DNA from: Ceratorhiza oryzae-sativae
Lineage: Eukaryota; Basidiomycota; Agaricomycetes; Cantharellales; Ceratobasidiaceae
Direction: 5' to 3'
Length of the DNA stretch: 64,000 bases
Assembly (NCBI GenBank): GCA_030998015.1
Contig: JARWMV010000239.1
Location: 682,001 to 746,000, forward strand
Shown here: one piece after another, positions 23,228 to 32,107 of the stretch
How positions within the stretch are numbered: the first letter of the stretch is position 1
Layout: every line of letters starts with the position of its first letter
The notes under the pieces: model-generated
Database searches by the model: none
Told to the model about the DNA's origin: nothing
What the model saw: the letters and a program-made list of their open reading frames with translations, nothing else
Position numbers and translations under genes: made by a program

Positions 23228-23883
23228 ATGCCTCCCGAGTATCGAAGGGTCGGACGAGCACTGGTAGCGATTGAAAATTTCGAGAAGCAGGCTCCGGATG
23301 GAAGACAGTCATTACCTACACCTCCACCATCAGTCTTGTCCTCCAATGTGTCCGAAGAAACTGAGCCACGAAGTCGAAAATCGTGTTTTTTTGGCTTCAA
23401 AAAATTCTGGAAAAAGCCACGCGTCAAGAACGACATCCCAGACACAGGTATAGAGGATTCTGTGAGAGCAAAGTGGAATATATGCACTAACAGGGTATCT
23501 CTAGGTGCAGAGATAGCGCACGAATCAGAGATAGAACCAGAACCAGAAAGTGAGGCTAGACCAGCGACCGAAGAGGCTGAGCGTCAGCGGAGGACTCAGG
23601 ATGTTGGAGTTGGACCAGAGCCAGAAGACCCATTACCAGCTCCTCAAACCCCGCCCTCCCCATTGCCACAGGAACCCTTGGCAGATCCCGACCCAGTCGC
23701 AGCCGAAGTACAGACGACCCCTCCGGACAACGTACCCAATACCCCGATCACTCCTCCCAGAGTCCTCGCGCTTCAATGCCTCTACAGTTCCAACATTCAC
23801 CTCTTGGCCGTGCTCACCATGCATATTCTTGTCTTGTGCCTTTTGCATGTCCTGATATTCCTGTTGTCCTCAATTGGACTTAG
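23228..23883 (+). CDS. divergent short paralogue of the PPxY family, copy D
   Basis: Exons 23228-23447, 23505-23707 and 23761-23883 join in phase (introns 57 and 53 nt; the first has a CACTAAC branch) to 181 residues. The start MPPEYRRVGRALVAIENFEKQAP aligns with R[MI]GRGLVKxKxY of copies A and C. The middle is Glu- and Pro-rich. The last exon (SPRASMPLQFQ ... HAYSCLV) aligns at DNA level with SPRASVQS of copy C, but the PPPPY core is gone, replaced by SPLGRAHHAYS. So D keeps the family frame and has lost the PY motif, and it is about half the length. A read-through frame to 23905 ending in a hydrophobic run is an artefact of ignoring the second intron. Confidence 0.5.
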
Positions 23884-24405
23884 ATTCACCACATGGATTA
23901 GGTGATCATTCGTTGCTTGGCCTGCTAATGTATCTAGCTCCTGAACCAGAAAACAATCTGTACTCATATTATGTATCCCCGCAGCTAGCTGTGCTTTTAT
24001 ATAATGTTTGTCTTCTATCGAGGGCTGATAGAAGCTAAGTGAGCTAGTCCTTGAGACGAAGCCTTGAGAGTACGCATATACGAGGGTCTCTCTTAGATAC
24101 TCGAATGTAATTTCTTTCAAGTGCTGTCGTGGGGAGAATTCTGTCTCCTTAGAGGTCAAGAGAGATAGAAACAGCCGATTGAATTCATGTGTATTCGATT
24201 CGTGCAGTGGATGAAGTTTTAAAAATAAAACCGAGACTAAAAGCGTCACAAGAAATTGCACAAGACCAGCAAAGCTCGATTGAAAAAGATTGGGAAGGAG
24301 AAAGAAGATAAAACATGCGCAATAATATAAACCTGATGATAGAGAGAGAAAGGATGGTTCCGTGTCTTGCCGTCATATTAGTTCATGGAGGCAGTCGATC
24401 AGGTT
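23884..24405. other. convergent 3' flanks
   Basis: About 520 bp between PPxY copy D and the minus-strand DBF4 stop. Nothing further is supported. Confidence 0.4.
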
Positions 24406-26482
24406 CTATAGCTCGACATCAACGTCCTCCTCTTGCGTATCTCCGGGTTCGACAACGACCACGTCACTATCCGTCGCAATGTATCTTTCTTTCCCGCTAA
24501 TCATCATAGGATGACGTCGGCCAGCGAAGTGATCTGGACAACGCACGACCATTCAGTACCCATAACGATACACTGCTGCACCCCAGACATACATACCGTC
24601 ATCCTGGACCATGAATCCACCCAGCACTGGGGGTAAAAGCTCCCCGTAGTCTTCCGATGAATCTCCGATATCTTCTTCGAGCTCCCCTTCGGCGTCTTCA
24701 TCCTCATGGTCGTAAACCTCCACAGGTTGAATGGGGCGCCGTGCCACACGTTCAAGGAGCAGATCCAGTTCACGGAAGTTGCTGTCCTTTGTCGCAAACT
24801 TGCGGTGCTTGTTTCCTTTAACATGCTACAAAAACGATCATCTGAGAAACTTAAAAATCAAATATAAAAAAGGCATCACATACCTGGTCAAAATCCTCAA
24901 ACCGTGTTCGACAGTTTTCACAATACCCAGGCTTCTTCCTCTCCTCTCTGACGGGTAGACGTACGGCAATCGAGTTCGTGCTCTTCGCTTTGCGAATCAC
25001 TCTGGGTGGGGGCATTGCGCCAGCCCCGCCCGCGCCCTTGGCAAGCGCCTGAAACCGGAGCGTAGACCTCACGCGAGGCAACCCAGGCGCGGCCACCGCT
25101 GTGGACGTTGTACTCGCCACGTTTGACGTAATAGCCACACTATTGCCCGAAGCAGCAATATACTCTTCACGGTCCCCACCAGGATCCGCTTCGAGCTCGT
25201 CTTCTTCGTCCTCTTGCTCCTGTTCGGGCTGGCGCGCCGCTCCCCCGATCGTCGCCCGGCGCATGTGGGACATGGACGCAGCACGTCGTAGACCGCCTCC
25301 ACCCGCACCCTCTCCTCTTTCCCGCCCTCGTCCACGTTTCACCTCCTTGGGCGGCTCGCAAAATGGACCCCGTGTATCCGGATGTGCATAGCATATCGGG
25401 TAGCCTGGACGCGCCCCGCCCACCGGCTTTGGTCCGAAATCTCTGTGGGCGATAGTCGCATGCGTGCCAGTGAGATCCTCGACGAGCAGGATGTACGAGT
25501 TGCGGGGGAAGTAGGTGTAGTCGGCCCGTCGGGCGTTGGGGTCACGCTCGTGTGTGCCGTGGATGCGTTCGGACGCTAGGAGGTGTTCGAGGGTAGGTTG
25601 GGCCGAGGGGGTGGCAGAACGGGCTTGTCGGTTGGAGTATGTAATGGATTCAAGGATATTGGAGAGCTCTGAATTGGAATAAATTGTAAGCCTGTGCGCG
25701 GCAGCGATGGCTCGGGATGACCCTTACTGATGGCTTCCCAAATCTTTGCGCCATATCCGATGGCTTTAACAAGTAAAGCACTATCGAAGGCTTCGGAACT
25801 ATTGAATTTGGTTGGCTGAATGGAACGACGGCGGAGCTATGTGGACGTACGGTTTGGGACGTGAAGTAGACGGAGCTGCGGCCGCTTTGGCTGGGCTTCG
25901 AAGGGCCTCTTCGTGCTTCTTTGGATCGTTTTCTTTATTAGAGGCAGCCTCGCGGACGAGTGCATCTATACGTGCGCGAGGACAGCTGGTGATAACATGC
26001 GTGACTTTACGAGAGAAAAATGGGTCGACTCGCTATTGAGATGATAATCAGCTCAAGGCAACAAAATCAATAGCCAACAGCACTCTGCTTACCCCGCCCA
26101 GAGTGTTGATAACCTTGGACTGCCGGCTCTTGAGCGCTTCTTCGATGTTTGTGTCGAAATAAAAGACAAAATTCGGAAACGCCTTGAGATAGCTCGAGCG
26201 GTAATGGTCTCGCTCGCGCTGGCGTTCGAGTCGTTCACGGGTGCGAGCGTCTTCGGTGGTGGTTGCGGTGCTGCCGCGCGATCGCTTGTGTTCGCTGTCA
26301 TCGGCGGGCTCGGCGTCCGGCGAGCGGGCGCGCTTGTGGTTGGGTACGCGAGCAGGCGCAGTCGCAACGGCGGTGATCGTCGCAGAGCTACCGGCCATCG
26401 CAAGCGTTGGAGCAGCAGATCCAGTAGTCCAGGGAACAGCAGCTCGAGTCGACAGGGGCGCTCTCGGCGTCGCCACGCTCAT
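24406..26482 (-). CDS. DBF4: DBF4: regulatory subunit of the Cdc7 (DDK) kinase
   Basis: ATG at 26482; last three exons fixed as 24884-(~25670), 24560-24825 and 24406-24496, ending EEDVDVEL. All three diagnostic DBF4 regions are present in order. Motif N is a BRCT-like segment (FVFYFDTNIEEALKSRQ ... VTHVITS). Motif M, the Dfp1/Him1 region that contacts Cdc7, reads SYILLVEDLTGTHATIAH. Motif C is a CCHH zinc finger (YCENCRTRFEDFDQHVKGNKH). The family activates Cdc7, which phosphorylates Mcm2-7 to fire origins. Nuclear. Between M and C lies an expanded Glu/Ala/Gly linker. The acidic C-tail is a separate exon that would be missed if the in-frame TGA at 24553 inside the intron were taken as the stop. 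It shares a 130-bp divergent promoter with the next gene, with two CACGTG boxes. Confidence 0.93.
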
Positions 26483-26561
26483 CGTCGCTGTCGTCCACGC
26501 ACCTGGGCTTTACTCAAGGGCAGTCAGGCAATAGCAAGCAAGCACAACACAAACAAAACCC

Positions 26562-26585
26562 CACGTGAACTGAACAAGTCACGTG
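26562..26585. promoter_or_regulatory. paired CACGTG boxes in a divergent promoter
   Basis: Two perfect palindromic CACGTG boxes at 26562-26567 and 26580-26585, start-to-start 18 bp. They lie in the 130-bp gap between the DBF4 start (26482, minus) and the amidohydrolase-like start (26613, plus). CACGTG is the classical target of bHLH factors such as Pho4/Cbf1 in fungi. Confidence 0.45.
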
Positions 26586-26612
26586 CTTACATTGCCCTCG
26601 CCAAGTCCGACC

Positions 26613-27831
26613 ATGAGCAAATCCACCAAACGACCGCCCAAGCTCTCTGCTGCGCTCTTCTCCGCCGCTGGCGTCAGCGCCGGAGCACCTACCGGCGGTC
26701 TACCCCCCTCACCCTCTGCGGTGAATCCGGCAGAGGTCCACGATGCCCATGTCGAGCTTGCATCTCGTAAGTGTCGGTTTCGTCTCCCCAGAGTCGACTG
26801 AATGCGCATACCTTTTAGCTGCTGAGCTCGTACAATGGAAGAAAGATACAGGCGAAGTGCTCGGCGCAAAGGTCAAATCGGTCGTCGTTGCCCTCCCATC
26901 AAGCGACATGCTCGTAAAGTCCGCCATCATCCAATGACCAACCTTGCAGCGCGTCTAACGCTTTACTCCAGCTTACCCACTGCGCCCGACCTTTCCGTCA
27001 TCGCCTACTCGATCCCGTACCCGCTCTCGGGTCCACCCATCGCGAATCTAGCGGTTCCAGTACCAATCGCCTACTCGTTCACGTTCAACCAGCTCTCCGA
27101 TCCCTTGCTCGAAGCCCTAAGCTGGGCGTCAGACAAACACCCCGTCGACATCGACGTTCAGGTCGACCTTGTCAACGGTGAACAAGGCTGGGAATCCCTC
27201 GAAGAGCTCGTCAGCAAGACGGTAGCCGAAAAGGACACCGCGAACCTCAAGCCCATCGTCCTTTGTACGCTCCAATTATCTTGGTGCATACAAATACAAA
27301 TCAATTGACACTTTTTATCTAGCCAACGTTCTCCCGCCTCCTGGAGCGCTGTCGGTACCGATCGTCAGGCTGCTCACCCATCCGATGTACCTCGCCTACC
27401 AAGCCCACATCTCCTCGCTCTCATTTAGCCAAAACGTCTATGTCAAGTTCCTTCCACCCGATTGGCACACCCCTACGCCTCAATCCCCGCTGCCAAACGC
27501 TCAGCCAAAGGACCCGGAACAGTCGTTGCGAGATCTGGATAGTGAAGAGAAGAAGGAATGGAAGCGCAGGACCAAGATGTACCGCAAGTGCTGTCCTCTT
27601 AACCCTTGTTACGTTGACTGATTTGATGCCCCTATAGTCGGACCGGCGATTGAAGCGTTCGGTTACTCGCGCATCCTCTTTGGTTCTTCTCCGTCCACGT
27701 CCTCTACCGCATCGTCCAACGCTGGAGACTGGTACCAGATTGCCAAAGAGAGCGTCGCAGAACTTGGAGTTGACCAAGAAGGCCTCGATGCCGTATTTGG
27801 TGCAAACGCCAAAACGGTGTATGGCGCGTAA
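26613..27831 (+). CDS. amidohydrolase-2-like protein with degenerate metal-ligand motifs
   Basis: ATG at 26613; exon 1 ends 26766 and exon 2 begins 26819. A further intron ends near the TCTAACGC branch and TCCAG around 26975; others fall near 27265 and 27586. Stop TAA 27829-27831. The C-terminus (FGYSRILFGSSPS ... GDWYQIAKESVAELGVDQEGL then VFGANAKTVYG) has the pattern of TIM-barrel amidohydrolases (PF04909), where the strand normally reads FGSDWP and the protein ends F..N..RLYG. Here the Asp position is Ser. The N-terminal metal motif, usually DxHxH, reads DAHVE. Both catalytic sites therefore look altered, so it may be a non-catalytic relative. Cytosolic by absence of signals. Family assignment is by eye. 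Confidence 0.5.
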
Positions 27832-27962
27832 GCGATGAACAGTTTATGACATTTTGTGTTGGCATGTAATAAATGCATATCAATTGATCCAAGAGACATT
27901 ACAAAGAGAGGTGATTGCATGACAATGCAGCCTCGAGCGCGTGTACGGTATCAAATGGGGAC

Positions 27963-27974
27963 GGGGGGGGGGGG
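27963..27974. repeat. G12 homopolymer
   Basis: Twelve consecutive G between the amidohydrolase-like stop and the BRI3-like stop. Length is likely unreliable in any assembly. Confidence 0.8.
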
Positions 27975-28058
27975 ACGAGTGAAAGCAAAACTAAATGTGG
28001 ATGTCGAATACGAAAGTAAATTCACCAGTCCAAGATCTCAACGGGATCATTACAAAAC

Positions 28059-28602
28059 TTAGAAGCATCCTTCCTCGAGAGTGAGTCCACACCTATCACA
28101 CTTGGTTCTCCTATCAAGCAAGCACAACCCAACACCCAGTGGGAACCAAAACACAGCAGCGAGTATACCAAGTATACCATATCGGGTCTGTACGATGTGG
28201 CCCTGCTGCAAACAAATCATCTCCGGGTGCTGCGGGTTGATCAGTACGGCGGCTAACCCACGAACGGCGGTGAGAAAGAGACGTACATCTGGTGGCAAGA
28301 GAGAAGTGACGACCTCTCCAGTGGTGGGGTTGTGATACCTGTACACTGGCACATTGCTCGGGCCAGCTACGATGAGCATCCCGTTGTGAGGCGCGGGTTG
28401 CGGTGGGAGTTGAGGAATAGGCTGGTATGGCGCATCCTTCTTCAACATCGGAGAGGAAGGAGCCGGAGTTGGGGCGCTCGTCGAGCCTGTTCCGTCCGAG
28501 TCAGCTCTCCATCTCGAACGTTGTGGATCCCATGAACGGCTCACCACTCGAGCTCATAGCGACATCATAAGTCGGCGGGTTGTCGTCGCGAGTAACGACC
28601 AT
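28059..28602 (-). CDS. BRI3/LITAF-type small membrane protein with PPxY motif
   Basis: Exon 28545-28602 plus exon 28059-28486 (intron branch GAGCTGACTC) give 161 residues. The N-terminus has a PPTYDVA motif, of the PPxY class, followed by a Pro/Ser-rich stretch (YQPIPQLPPQPAP). The C-terminus carries GHIVQTRYGILGILAAVFWF then PLGVGLCLLDRRTKCDRCG, a hydrophobic hairpin followed by a CxxC. This is the pattern of brain protein I3 (BRI3)-like proteins, which are endolysosomal in animals and recruit Nedd4-type ligases by PPxY. In the fungus a vacuolar or endosomal location is inferred. The upstream ATG at 28602 is chosen because the PPxY exon splices in phase; an internal ATG at 28547 would lose it. 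Confidence 0.8.
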
Positions 28603-29136
28603 TACGAGAGTAGAGGGCGGTGGTGGTGGTGGTGGTGGTGGTGGTTAAAGTTGAAAGGCAAAGAAATAAGTATGCGAGAACAAGAACTGCGGTGGTGGTA
28701 GAACGTGGAGCGCAGCAGAGCCCCTGAGCTGTGCATCATTCATGTGAAACTGTCACGTGCCTTTCCAGTCCAGCCTCGTCGCGTTTAGAACAAGTACGAC
28801 AAACACAGCCATAGGTTCAATAGTTCAATGCAAAGTTGGGATTATAGCAAGGCTAGACGAGAACTATACAACAATATGAAAAAATCAAGCTACAATATGC
28901 AACAAGAAGAAGAAAAACGCCCCAGTGCGAAACGAAGAAAGAACGGTCCGACCCTATCCAGAGAACTAGTTTGCTCCAACTCAACGCCTATGTGGCCCTC
29001 TCGGGAGGCTCTGGTGAACTCTCAATGGATGCCATGGACGTATCAGGCGATCCATGACGCGGTTTCCGCACGCATCTGCAACAAGACGGCCCACGATGAT
29101 GAGCGGACCCCATCGATAGAGAACAACTAAATTGGA
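28603..29136. other. intergenic with (GGT)9 microsatellite
   Basis: A run of nine GGT units at 28619-28645 lies just upstream of the BRI3-like start, in its 5' leader. Beyond it is a 100-codon plus-strand frame (28828-29130) with no splice or family support, overlapping the 3' flank of the next minus gene. No gene called. Confidence 0.5.
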
Positions 29137-29539
29137 CTACAGCCGCTCGTGCCGGATCCGCACCATCTTATCGCCAAAGACGTTCTGGCAGAACACACAC
29201 GTACGCTCGACCTGCCGAGGAAAGAAAAAAAGGAAGAGAGAAAATCAATTACGAAGATCTCCCATTGGACAATTCTCCCGACTCACCCGCTTATAGCCGG
29301 TCTGGTGTTCTTTGAGCCAGGTCTCTTTATCTGCGCGGCTGCAAGAGAGTCAGTACCGAGTGCGAAAGCAAGGGTGTGTGAAGGAACGAGCAACGCATAG
29401 AGTTGGCGACGGGAAAACACCAAAAAAGAGAGACTCACCTCTGTGCGGCAGTAACAAAGGTTAACTTTCCAGCATGATTGACTTTAGGCTGTGACTTGGT
29501 GCGGCACGCTTTCTTTGTAGGCTCAGACTTGACTGCCAT
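29137..29539 (-). CDS. conserved-looking 75-residue CxxC protein, function unknown
   Basis: Exons 29439-29539, 29287-29338 and 29137-29211 join in phase. All three junctions have strong GTGAGT donors or CAG acceptors. The product starts MAVKSEPTKKACRTK, continues KVNHAGKLTFVTAAQ and SRADKETWLKEHQTGYKR, and ends VERTCVFCQNVFGDKMVRIR then HERL. The CVFC pair with a basic tail suggests a metal-binding hook or a small nuclear/nucleolar protein, but I do not recognise a family. Tight exon structure and absence of stops argue that it is real. The middle exon is only 52 nt, so automatic gene finders could miss it. Confidence 0.6.
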
Positions 29540-30379
29540 CCTTGACGAGTGAGAGTGGGAGCAACGGTGGTACGAGTCTGGGAGTGATCCAAGGGTATAT
29601 ATATACCAGCAGAAATCCGGAGAGTGCCTGGATGGAAACGGCTGAAACGACGCCCAGCAAAAAAGATCAGGTCTCGAGCAACAGGCAGATCAGAAGCCCC
29701 GAGTGGCGGAAAGAGAAAAAAGCAGATGGCGAGAGTTGACCGGCCCCTAGCGGAATTCCAGTAACAAGGGAGCCGGACCAAGCGCACTGGCCTATATAGC
29801 ACCTCCGGACCGGGGCAATATCAACCGAGACGAACCAATCGCGAGTGGGATTTTTTTCCTTAGCCGCCGCCTGTGGGCCCAGAAGAGGCATAGAACGATG
29901 GAGTTCCGTTGGCTCCGTCGATTAAATAGCTGGTGCCGGCTTCCAGATGTGTGTACGTGAGAGCATGCGTGAAATATGGGTGATTAGGGGACCTCAGCCT
30001 TATCGGGGCCGGCGCATTTGCACAGCAAGTGGGTATGTCACGCCCAAGACGGTATCACCGCAGCAGAAACCAAGGCGTCCATCGCTGTGCTGTCAGATCC
30101 CCGCCCCCAGCCCGCGTCACATGGGCCAGCCTGGGCATCGGTGCCAGGTTGCCACCGCTCGTCATCGGCTAGCGGTGTCGTCATGACGCATGATAAGATA
30201 ATTAAATTGTGACTAGCAATGCACGATCAAGCACAATGACATGCAATGTCCGACCGCACAGCAAACCAGAGAAAAAAGAGTGTGCAACGCCGCATGCAAC
30301 GACATGAGAGTAAAAAAAAACCAACGGGTCCGATCATCAGAAGAATGTCAAGGGAACATCCATGATAAAATCCACATTT
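29540..30379. other. intergenic region
   Basis: About 840 bp; plus- and minus-strand frames here are short and lack splice support. It probably holds the promoter of the CxxC gene (a TATATATA stretch near 29597) and the 3' flank of the glycoprotein gene. Confidence 0.4.
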
Positions 30380-31681
30380 TTACAGAACAGCAAGAGCACC
30401 AAAGAGTGCGGAAACAACCATCGTACCAACGACCAAGACGCTGAATGAGCCCGCGGCTGGTGACATGACAGAAGCACTGTTCGAGGCCGGGCTGGTAGCC
30501 GCAGCCGAGGCTGAAGCGCTGCGAGATCCGGATGCCGGAGCGCCACTGCTGCTGGGAGCAGCGGAAGAGGCGGCCGAAGAGGACTAGAATAAAACGTGCT
30601 CAGTAAGTGTAATGCGCTCAGGGGGGCTGTGGACTTACAGCTGCAGGTCCGGCAGTATACAACGCAGTGCTCGCAAATTGCACGCAGTTGGAAGACGCCG
30701 GAACCTTGGGTTCATAAGGCATCGTAGTGATGGCACCGAGCGACTCGGCAGGTTGAGTATAGGTCAAGACCTGACCGTTGGAGGTGTAGATACCAGGGAA
30801 GTCTTGGTTTTCACCTTGGCAAGACTCGAACACGCCTTCCTTGTAGGTACCAGGGGCGTTGTAGGCGCATCCAATACGGTCGAAAATGTGCTCGCAGTAT
30901 TTGTCGTCGTTAGGGTCGGCCGGGTCGCAAGCCTTGAGGCAGAACTGGTTGGCACCCATAAAGTTGTGCCATTCGATGACCTGCTGGAACGTGTTGTTGT
31001 TTCCGCCGTTGCTCGGGAAGGCATTGGAGAAGACGAGGCCGCCCAACGGGTTTCCTCGCTAGGGTCGTGTGTGAGCATATAGACAACTATTGACCGCGAT
31101 TGGTGCCTACTCGGTCAGCCCCGTGGGGGTCCATCTCTCCTCCGTCGTCCTTGGGAGCGATGTTAATCTTGGATTGGTCGATCGTGCCGATGACCTGAAC
31201 ATATGACGGCGTCCTCATAAACTGGACACCGGTCAAGGCGCCCTGTGGGATCAAGCGAGTACCACGCCCGGGCTTGGTGCACCACGCCACGGCCTCTCCT
31301 TCCGTGTTGCCGATCAGCGAATTGGGCTCCGGGGGTCCCCACAGGCAAAAGTCTGGGGAGGAATGGGGTCATGAGTGCCACGTCCTGGCCGCATCGCCTA
31401 TATGCTCACCGTCCAGGCTGTTGACCATGGCCGTCTGGCAGAGCGACTGCTGGCCCTCGGTCGTCGAGTTGCAGCGGTTGTAGCCATACTGGGAGCCACG
31501 CTCACCAGTGTCGGTGTCAGCCTTGTAGGGCTATGCAGGATCGGGTCAGTGGATGTTGCTGCGGGCTGGACGAGCGAGTACACACCAAGTTGGTATACTC
31601 GAAGCGCTTTTGAGCGAGCGGAGTGAACTGGGCATAGGCCGCAGATGCAGCGAGCGCGAGGACGACGACCTTGGAAGACAT
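30380..31681 (-). CDS. secreted GPI-anchored glycoprotein, macrophage-activating-glycoprotein-like
   Basis: ATG at 31681 opens a signal peptide (MSSKVVVLALAASAAYA). The mature part contains ERGSQYGYNRCNSTTEGQQS, DDFCLWGPPEPNS, GEAVAWCTKPGRGTRLI, GGEMDPHGADRRGNPLGG, NAFPSNGGNNNTFQQVIEWH, YCEHIFDRIGCAYN and FESCQGENQDFPGIY. This order is the recalled signature of the basidiomycete macrophage-activating-glycoprotein family. The last exon is Ser/Ala-rich and ends in a hydrophobic tail (SVLVVGTMVVSALFGALAVL), which together with the small residues before it predicts a GPI anchor. About six regularly spaced cysteine pairs suggest an extracellular fold. Cell-wall or surface location inferred; biochemical role unknown. 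Introns lie near 31050-31115, 31355-31410 and 31530-31585. Confidence 0.82.
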
Positions 31682-32107
31682 GGCGGGTGAAGAGGGAGAA
31701 GGACAACAGAAACACGAACTGGTGTTACGGCGTCATGCTCGCGAGAATTTAACGGCCCGACATGCCAAGGAAACGCGGGGCCAAGTAAATCGAACGCATC
31801 TCGCCGAGGCTCGCAGACGCGCACAAGCTTCTTGGGCACATTCAGTCAGGGCACCACGAGCTTGATTGACGTGTTGCCCGTCGTGCGCACATGCCGACTG
31901 GCGCGCCAGCGCCGTCGTCCAGGCAGCGCTGGTCGCCGCAGACGTCGGGCAGAGAACGCATGGTGTGGTCTTGGCGTTGGGGTAATCGAATACATGCGCA
32001 GGTTCGTCACACCCACGAGTCCGGCACAATCAACCGAGATCCAGGGGCGTTGCTCCAAACAGCACCATACATCATTTGTTATCGCTAATACACAAGAGCG
32101 ACCCATC
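31682..32107. other. intergenic region
   Basis: Promoter of the glycoprotein gene and 3' flank of the M20 peptidase gene. GC-rich overlapping frames on both strands look like chance. Confidence 0.4.

Noticed and set aside
23708..23905. C-terminal transmembrane segment or frameshift in PPxY copy D
   Set aside because: Both come from reading through an intron of 53 nt (23708-23760); the spliced frame matches copy C.
28619..28645. CRISPR-like repeat
   Set aside because: It is a simple GGT microsatellite without spacers, and the DNA is eukaryotic.
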